DNA from: Liopterus haemorrhoidalis
Taxonomy: Eukaryota > Arthropoda > Insecta > Coleoptera > Dytiscidae
Reading direction: 5' to 3'
Assembly (NCBI GenBank): GCA_963971575.1
Contig: OZ020616.1
Span: 33,770,306 to 33,834,305, forward strand
Length of the DNA: 64,000 nucleotides
In this document: positions 57,338 to 64,000 of the stretch, one piece after another
Position numbering within the stretch: position 1 is the first letter of the stretch
Layout: each line of letters starts with the position of its first letter
The notes under the pieces: model-generated
Told to the model about the DNA's origin: nothing
Seen by the model: only the letters and a program-made list of their open reading frames with translations
The model's database searches: none
Program-made: the position numbers and the translations under genes

Positions 57338-58046
57338 GACCATATTAGTGTGTCGTCACATACATGTGCTGTCATCTGAGTTTTTGACTGGTTTAAAGTA
57401 CATGTGACATTACTTTTGTTAGCTTAATTTTATGAATATCTTCATTTTTAGAGCAAAAAATATGTATTTTTGATAAATATATACTAATATATACAGTCAA
57501 GATACTATATATTATAGAATAATGATTTTATAAATATATAAATAAGGATTGGAACATATATTTGTAGGTTACGTTTTTAAATAATATGAAAATCGAAATA
57601 TATTTAGTATTTATTTAATTATTACTAAGTAATCATTGATATTTTGTTTTAGAATGCATAATGGTGTATTGTTTTGCTCCAAATTGTAACCGATAAATTA
57701 AAAACAACATATTGTTCCTTAAAACCATTTAGATATAGCATACACACTTATTGCTATGTTACTTGCTATAATAACGATGATTAACGTAAAATTTTCAAAA
57801 TTAAACTGCAAAATAATATTGTTCTGTAAAAATAATGATTAAATTATAATGTATAAAATAAGAATTTTAATAAATGAATATTGACTTGTAGTTTTGATGT
57901 GAAGCATTCTCTTACTTTGAAAACATAATTTATATCTCCAAAATACAATTTAACAAAAATACAACATGCTAAATTCAAATAAAAGGAATCCAACCGCGAG
58001 ACGGCAGCACTGATTCCCATTTTTTGACTTAGTTACTAATATGGTC
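57338..58046. mobile_element. TA-flanked inverted-repeat element
   Basis: Ends GACCATATTAGT and, reversed, GACCATATTAGT, flanked by TA (57336-57337, 58047-58048). 709 bp, AT-rich, no ORF. Its removal rejoins the LINE sequence. Confidence 0.75.
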
Positions 58047-58533
58047 TATTGTGATTACATACCAATTAAAGAGGACTTAAACTGTCTTCCTGCCTTGCGA
58101 CTGAAATCGAGAGCACCTATTTGGATGGACCATAAACTAAAAACCCCATTGGATATCAAAGCATCTTGGAATGATTCATGGAACGAGGCAAGTGTGAAGA
58201 ATGGCGCCATAGGTTCAGATGCATTTAAAAAAACTGTCTGTTTTTGATCTCCCTACACACATGTGGAAAACACTTAATCGTATAAGAACTGGTCATGGAA
58301 GATGCAACGACTTTTTGTATAAGTGGGGTTTGTCATCTTTCTCAGAATGTGATTGTGGAGCGCCCTATCAAACTATTGAACATATATGGAATTATTGTCC
58401 TCTACGTAGATTCTCTGGCGGTATTGTAGAGCTGAATGAGATCTCCTCAGATGCCAAGCAGTGGTTGGACAGCCTGAATGTTCTTCTTTAACATTTATGA
58501 ATTTATATTATATATTCTTTGTAGTGTAGTTTA

Positions 58534-59760
58534 TATTATATACTCTTACTTAACAAATAGGGAACAGTTTGTGGCAGTTAACGGAACTACATCTACCACT
58601 GAAAATTTAAAACTTGGCATCGGACAGGGAACCATACTTGGGCCATTATTGTTCAACTTATTTATTAACGACCTGCCAATTTTTCTAAAAACAGAACGCT
58701 CAAATACCATTCTTTATGCGGACGATACAACGCTGCTCAGTAGCAATACTTCGCTAAAGGATCTAATGCAAGTATCCGAAGAGACTTTCGCTAAAGCTAA
58801 GGATTGGTTCATCTCCAACAAATTGACACTAAACGTCAATAAAACCCAAAAACTGATTTTCAGTTTAAATCGATTAACTAACCAATCGATACAATACGGT
58901 GAACCAGTAAAATTTTTGGGTCTTTACATTGACGGGCAGCTCAATTGGAATTATCAGACAAATTGGCAACGTCGTTAAAGAGTGTGAACAATGCTCTTTG
59001 CTGACTGAAGCTCTCCTTATCACCAGAGGTATTAAGAACGTTCTATTTTGCCGTCTTCCAGTCAAGGATGGAATATGGGATACTGCTATGGGGCGTTAGC
59101 AGTACTTTAATTCGAATTTTTAGACTACAAAAATGTGCAATTCGACACATTAATAATGTTCCATATAGGACTCACTGTAAGGAATTATTTGTAAAAATAA
59201 AATAATGACAGTGTACAGCATGTTCATTTACAAGTGCCTGTTATTTGTAAAATAGAACCCTGCCAGGTACCCCACCAACTCGAGTACACATTCGCATAAC
59301 ACTAGGGCAAAATTAAACGTACGGCGCCCTAAGATCAGGTTAACTAAATCAATGAATGGTATGTATTTGGCAACTCTCTTTTACAACCATCTTCCCATTG
59401 AAATGAGAGATATAAGACCTAGTCTATTTAAAAAACAGGTAAAAGAGATTTTGTCAAAAAATTGCCTTTATAGCATAAAAGAATTTTTTAATATTGACTT
59501 GTAGCGCATCTTAATTTTTAAAGTTTAAAGTTTTATCATAATTAATTTTTAAAGTTTTATCTTAATTTTTATTTTTATAAGTTTTACTTTTATTTGATTC
59601 TATAATGTAGACTTTTAATAATATGAATGTAACTATATTTTACTATTAGGACTCTTTATGACTTTTAATGTGTTTATTGTAATCCTGTATTTTTTATTCG
59701 TTCGACATGTGTAAACATTATGTATTGTATATAACACGAATAAATATTATTATTATTAGT
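58534..59760 (+). pseudogene. 5'-truncated Jockey-like LINE
   Basis: The RT frame (58538-58978) starts in the middle with YLTNREQFVAVNG. It has GIGQGTILGPLLFNLFINDL, YADD, NKLTLNVNKTQKLIF and VKFLGLYIDGQLNW. A frameshift near 58965 breaks it. The thumb continues in another frame (SRMEYGILLWGVSSTLIRIF) and the C-terminus reads LPIEMRDIRPSLFKKQVKEI. The 3' UTR ends in an ATT-repeat tail at about 59738-59758. The 5' truncation with an intact 3' end is typical of target-primed insertion. Confidence 0.82.
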
Positions 59761-59799
59761 GCTTAATTATTTTCTGTTATGTTTTATGCTTCTCATACG

Positions 59800-59801
<2 letters not shown>

Positions 59802-59844
<43 letters not shown>

Positions 59845-59881
59845 GACCTAAACCAATACCACCTATATATATATATATATA
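59802..59881. repeat. Two (TA)n microsatellites
   Basis: TA runs at 59802-59841 and 59863-59881, separated by 20 bp, immediately before the Penelope-like remnant. Confidence 0.9.
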
Positions 59882-60744
59882 TTTCGAATCCAATTGGTTA
59901 AATAAATTACCAGAAACCTCAGTTATCTATTACAGATATGTAGACGATATAATTTAAATATATCATAAAAACTTACTCAACACTTTGCTTGAGGTTTTCA
60001 ACTCCTTCCATCCACGTTTAAATTTCACTTGTGATAAAGAAGAGAATAATAGGATTGCATTCATGGATATTTCTTTGATAATATCGGACGACAACCTAGT
60101 AGTCACTAATTGGCATCAAAAAAATACTCACAGTTAGAGATACTTAAACTACTTATCTAACCATCCTTTATCCTTGAAAATTAACGCCCTTAACAACACA
60201 ATAGATAGAGCCATCAAGTTATCCCATCCTAATTTCAGATCCGACAACCTTAAAAATATTAAAAAAGCTTTTATTGCGAATAATTACCCCACCCATCTCA
60301 TTAAGAAATGTATCAAAAAAAGAATATGATCGGCATATAACAGCAATCCGGATAATAATAATATAAACAACAACCAGTACGTTAGTTTTCCATATTATAA
60401 TACTGAGTTTCTCAACTTTAAAAACATATTTAAGAAATTTGACATTAATTTAGCCTTCAGCTCAGAGAATAACAAAAATCGTAACTTTTCCGAACTTAAA
60501 TCTAATATCCCTAGTCTTGAAAATTCTAATGTTGTATATGAGATACCATGCAAAGAATGCAGTAAAACTTATATAGGGACTACGCAACAGATTTTAAAAA
60601 AGCGAATATACCAACACAGCATTAATTGCACAGCATTAGCGGTACATTCGAACACTACTGGTCACATTTTGACTTTGAAAATGTGAAGATCTTAGATAGA
60701 GAAACCCATTTTCACAAAAGAATGATATCAGAGATGTTGTGCAT

Positions 60745-60889
60745 TAGTGACGGATTTAGGTCAGTTAAGGCCCCGGGCGCAGTAAGAATATCGGGCCCCT
60801 CAATTAGAAAAAAGTGTAAAATTAGATTTTTGCGGGGCCCTTTAGAGGTCGGGGCCACGGGCGCGCGCCCGCCGTTAAATCCGCTTCTG
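60745..60889. mobile_element. Small hAT MITE inside the Penelope-like frame
   Basis: 145 bp, ends TAGTGACGGATTTA and, reversed, CAGAAGCGGATTTA, with an exact 8-bp duplication TTGTGCAT (60737-60744, 60890-60897). The insertion plus duplication is 153 bp and leaves the surrounding frame open. Confidence 0.85.
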
Positions 60890-61094
60890 TTGTGCATACA
60901 CACAGCTAAAGAAAAATGTGTAAATAAGAAAACAGACACAATTGGTTTAAATAAATCATATTTCAAAGTCCTTTCGTAAATCAGCTGTGAGTCAATCGAC
61001 TTGTTATATTTCGTTTTCTTACCTTAATATGTTGTGACGTCTGATTGTCTTTGAGTTATATCACAAATGACCAGACAGTCTCGAGCCGTCCAGT

Positions 61095-61639
61095 TCATGA
61101 CAGTTTTTGGTCTCTGATTTCATACAGCATGCCTTTTGGAGGAGACAATATTTACCCTGTGACAACAAAAAAGGGATGGTACTAAACCCCTGCACGCTTT
61201 CCGGTCATAGGGAAAATTGCAATTCCACTTAAACACAAAATTTTTGTGCTATTCTCTGATTTAATATTGCTTGCCCTTTTGTCAAAAGAAAGTTATAACA
61301 AATTTAAAGTCTTTTAAATATATGCATGCGATTCGGAGGGTCCCAAAGGGCTCAAACGGTCATGTGATCTTGTAATAAAAAAATATGATTTTCCGCGTTT
61401 TCATACAGCATGCTTATAATTAAAAGACTTTAAATTTGTTATAACTTTCTTTTGACAAAAGGGCAAGCAATATTAAATCAAAGAAAAACACAAAAATTTT
61501 GTGCAAGTGGAAATGCAATTTTCCCTATGACCGGAAAGCGTGCAGGGGTTTAGTACCGTCCCTTTTTTGTTGTCACAGGGTAAATATTCTCTCCTCCAAA
61601 AAGCATGCTGTATGAAATCGGAGACCAAAAATGTCATGA
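61095..61639. mobile_element. Foldback-like palindrome, about 220-bp arms
   Basis: The left arm (TCATGACAGTTTTTGGTCTC through CTTTTGTCAAAAGAAAGTTA to about 61325) is matched inverted by about 61400-61639. The loop is about 75 bp. No clear target duplication. Arms are highly similar, so it is young or kept alike. Confidence 0.75.
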
Positions 61640-61825
61640 GCTCTAATTATGTTTGTTTCACAAAATGGCGCCTCACGCCATTTTAATAAATTCTTATATT
61701 TGATTGTTTTTAATATATTTTCAATTCAATACTTGATTTGAATTTATTAAATTTTCATTTCACTTATGTTGTTTAATAATATTTTGTTCTTTTTTTATAT
61801 TTTTAAAATTGGTATATTTTATTTA

Positions 61826-61866
61826 TAGACTGAGGATGACTGGACTTACCAGTCGAAACGTCTCTA
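61826..61866 (+). ncRNA. Hammerhead-like motif of the Penelope-like element
   Basis: TAGA (stem I), CTGAGGA core, hairpin GACTGG-ACTTA-CCAGTC, GAAAC, GTC cleavage-type triplet, TCTA (stem I partner). CTGAGGA fits CUGANGA. One extra T sits before stem II. Such motifs are known in pseudo-LTRs of Penelope-like elements. Confidence 0.55.
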
Positions 61867-61870
61867 GATT

Positions 61871-62267
61871 CTAAATAATAAATTATTGACGAATATACAA
61901 GAATTTTTATTTTCCTCCTACATATTTTCAACAACCTAAATATATTTATGCATAGTTATAATATGTGAAACTATATAGATAAAGAATAGATGGATGAGAG
62001 ATTAAAGGCAACAAAGAACAGATTTTTTAAATGCTCTAATATTTATATTGAAAATATCAGGAAAATTAGAGTTAGAGTGATAAGAATTATATTAAGTGGA
62101 TAATCGTGAAACGGGTGAGATAAGAGGCATAGTTTGTATTTTGGTGAGAAACTAATAGGAAATCATTATTTTTTATATGATGCGACGGTATTCTAAGGGG
62201 AAAAATCCAGCATTAAGGAGCTATCAATTACATTTTTAAATATTTTATTCTCGACCGAATAATATCA
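61871..62267. other. AT-rich spacer, nothing recognised
   Basis: After the Penelope-like end no ORF or repeat end is supported. Confidence 0.4.
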
Positions 62268-62365
62268 CCAACGGGGACTTGAACCAGCTACATCACAATT
62301 CAGACTGTTTTTACCAGTTAGACCTGCGTGGTTTAACGATCTCGGCCACTCCGTTGGCCTGATAA
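62268..62365 (-). repeat. tRNA-like unit, family 2, copy 2
   Basis: On minus it starts GCCAACGGAGTGGCCGAGAT and ends GGTTCAAGTCCCCGTTGGT. The seven end bases pair perfectly with one G-T, and the B-box is good. Homologous to 13463-13562. The middle does not fold as a standard tRNA. Confidence 0.55.
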
Positions 62366-62590
62366 TGTTGGAATACGCAATTTTTATTTATTTACTGAGT
62401 GGCGATATTGTAGAGTTAGATAAAGTTTAGGACGTTGTAAAACTGAAAATTTTAAATAAAACAAAATTTCAACATTATAACAAACCGGGGTCGAACTTAA
62501 TCTTCAAATTAAAAAAAAAAAATCCAACAATATTTGGTTTAGGTTCTTTAACCCAAACAAATGCATGCGTACGTTGCGCGAAATTTAATT

Positions 62591-63226
62591 TGGTTTTATA
62601 CAGTTCAATTTATTGATCAATAAATTGATCAATTTTTTGTCAATTAATAGAACAATTTATTGATAACCTTGAAAATAAAAGAATCATTGATCGTCAAGGA
62701 ACTTTACACTTATCAACATAATTATCATTTTTTTTTTTGAAAATTTACATTACCAACTGTAAAACATGTTGACATATTTATCAAAATGAAAATATTGGAA
62801 AAATCTTCTCAAAATTACGAGCTGTGAACAAAAACAAAAAAAAAAAAAAAACTAGTTGTTCTAGATGAACTTTTATTTTAAAATAAATTGATCAATTTTT
62901 TGTCAATTAATAGAACAATTTATTGATAACCTTGAAAATAAAGGATCATTGATCATCAAGGAACTTTACACTCAACAATATAATTATCTTTTTTTTTTTT
63001 TGAAAATTTACATTACCAACTGTAAAACATGTTGACATATTTATCAAAATGAAAATATTGGAAAAATCTTGACAAAATTACGAGCTGTGAACAAAAACAA
63101 AAAAAAAAAAACTAGTTGTTCTAGATGAACTTTTATTTTAAAATAAATTGATCAATTTTTTTCATCAATAAATTGAAGGTCAACTTTTTCAATTTATGGA
63201 TCAATAAATTGAACCGTGTAAAACCC
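62591..63226. mobile_element. MITE with an internal tandem duplication
   Basis: Ends TGGTTTTATACAGTTCAATT and, reversed, TGGGTTTTACACGGTTCAAT, both continuing TATTGATCMATAAATTGA. Inside, units of about 260-263 bp start at 62621, 62884 and (partial) 63144, each beginning TAAATTGATCAATTTTTT. The stretch 63227-63589 holds nothing else. Confidence 0.75.
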
Positions 63227-63589
63227 ACTTTCGGTACATTACCTTCTTAAAATTAATATGAAACCATTAAACAATATTAAAATCTTTTATTTTCTAGGTA
63301 AAAAATTAAGTTACAATATTGTTGTATTATTTTATTGTTATTTATAAAATATTAGTTAAAATGTAGAACGTCTTAGAATAAATTACTCGAAAGTTACGTC
63401 TTTTGTGGATCTTAATCCAAAAGTTAGAAGTGCACATACTGAAAAAAAAAAAACAGGAATTAAATTACAAATCACTAGTTTTTACTCAGTAGCATTTTCT
63501 ATTGAGCTGAACAAAACGTAATAAAAAGAAACATGTCATGGAAAAGAAAGATTTACTGGAGTGGACATGAGTGAAGATGAAGTTGTGGA

Positions 63590-64000
63590 CATTGGGGTAC
63601 GCGGACGATATTGTGTTGATAGCAGAGGGGGAACAGGAGCTTAAGAGAATGATTGAAAGGGCGGATAAATAGTTCAAAAGGAAAAAACTAGAAGTAAACA
63701 GGGATAAGACTAAGGTAATGGTATTCGGTAAAGGAGGAGGAATAAGAAAGAAGATAAAATGGGAATGGGGTGGCAAAAAAATAGAAGATGTGAAGAGTAT
63801 AAAATACCTAGGTTATGTACTAACGACGAACAATGGCGCTGAACTACACATAAGGGAAAGAGTAAAGAAGGCAAGGATAGTCATGGGGAAGCTGTGGAGT
63901 ATAGGAGAGAGGAAGTTTAGCGACGATATTAGATGGAGATTGAGGTTGTTTGACGCCGTGGTGAAAAACATTCTGCTATATGGGGTGGAAATTTGGGGAT
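63590..64000 (+). pseudogene. LINE (family X) reverse transcriptase, running off the window
   Basis: The frame reads LWTLGYADDIVLIAEGEQEL, an in-frame stop, then LEVNRDKTKVMVFGKGG, VKSIKYLGYVLTTNNGAELH and LFDAVVKNILLYGVEIWG. YADD and the following blocks are the second half of the RT. Homologous to 23440-23782. One stop (TAG near 63670) breaks it. The 5' part is missing and the 3' part continues beyond 64000. No cellular gene overlaps. Confidence 0.8.

Larger units (their letters stand above)
54020..58493 (+). pseudogene. LINE ORF2 (RT), broken by two DNA transposons and frameshifts
   Basis: The first piece (about 54020-54118) reads SILRRLGSEVPPPKQTTLL. After a TIR element (54119-56049) the RT follows in several frames: QWSDPFTLDEINIAIKK; APGLDNVFPEFIIHSG; LKPGKPSEDPARYKPITLLS; VAFVDLSSAYGNVWKKGLIY; RLPKGSVLTPLMSNLYISN; and LPVYLGVTLNRSLTYK. 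The YADD block is disrupted near 56795. A TA-type element (57338-58046) then interrupts the thumb. The C-terminus resumes at 58047 with LPALRLKSRAPIWMDHKL and ends at 58491 after CDCGAPYQTIEHIWNYC, a zinc knuckle. The clade is uncertain among APE-type LINEs. Confidence 0.8.
59882..61870 (+). pseudogene. Penelope-like element: RT C-terminus and GIY-YIG endonuclease
   Basis: The frame has VIYYRYVDDI, the Penelope-type catalytic block, then HPRLNFTCDKEENNRIAFMD and LVVTNWHQKNTHS, a stop, RYLNYLSNHPLSLKI and IDRAIKLSHPNFRSDN. Further on comes VVYEIPCKECSKTYIGTTQQ then LKKRIYQH, the GIY-YIG endonuclease linked to the RT in these elements. A tail with HFDFENVKILDRETHFHKR and SEMLCI follows. Stops (after VDDI, after NTHS, near 60330) and a frameshift near 60630 kill it. 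It is interrupted by a hAT MITE (60745-60889), and the 3' region by a 545-bp palindrome. A hammerhead-like motif lies at 61826-61866. The N-terminal RT half is missing. Confidence 0.85.

Overview
This is a gene-poor, AT-rich stretch of an arthropod nuclear genome, most likely an insect. The evidence is spliceosomal introns, a synaptic-vesicle-2-like transporter gene, and a transposon mix typical of insects: mariner-like elements, pogo/Tigger, many hAT elements, BEL/Pao, Jockey- and I-type LINEs, a Penelope-like element and tRNA-derived repeats. No bacterial gene, operon, rRNA or CRISPR array was seen. The species cannot be named from the window.

Host gene. The only host gene I can support is an MFS transporter of the SV2-like family on the minus strand. 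Five exons with matching splice sites and phases lie at 20328-20691 (first coding exon), 15765-15927, 13669-13844, 6252-6436 and 5968-6194. They give about 371 codons, from the N-terminus through the central loop and next membrane segment. The remaining 3' exons probably lie left of position 1. Its introns are filled with transposons.

Layout. 0.4-5.6 kb: two nests, a hAT element holding a TTAA element, and a mariner-like element holding a hAT holding another hAT. 6-20.7 kb: the SV2-like gene, with LINE, pogo, MITE, foldback minisatellite and mariner insertions in its introns. 21-31.2 kb: LINE remnants, a gypsy-type solo LTR, and a nearly complete I-type LINE (25758-31096, 12-bp target duplication). 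31.3-45.5 kb: decayed LINEs and hATs, a Penelope-like inverted-repeat structure with hammerhead-like motifs (38044-40059), and a 107-bp tandem array. 46311-53150: a complete, very young BEL/Pao element with near-identical LTRs. 53.1-64 kb: paired TA-type MITEs, a LINE broken by two DNA transposons, another LINE, a Penelope-like RT/GIY-YIG remnant, a MITE with an internal tandem repeat, and an RT fragment that runs off the end.

Most genes here are mobile-element genes acting on their own element: gag, protease, RT, RNase H and integrase for BEL, and ORF1 plus RT/RNase H for the LINE. Most are broken; the BEL copy is the main exception. Target-site duplications at many junctions let the order of insertions be read.
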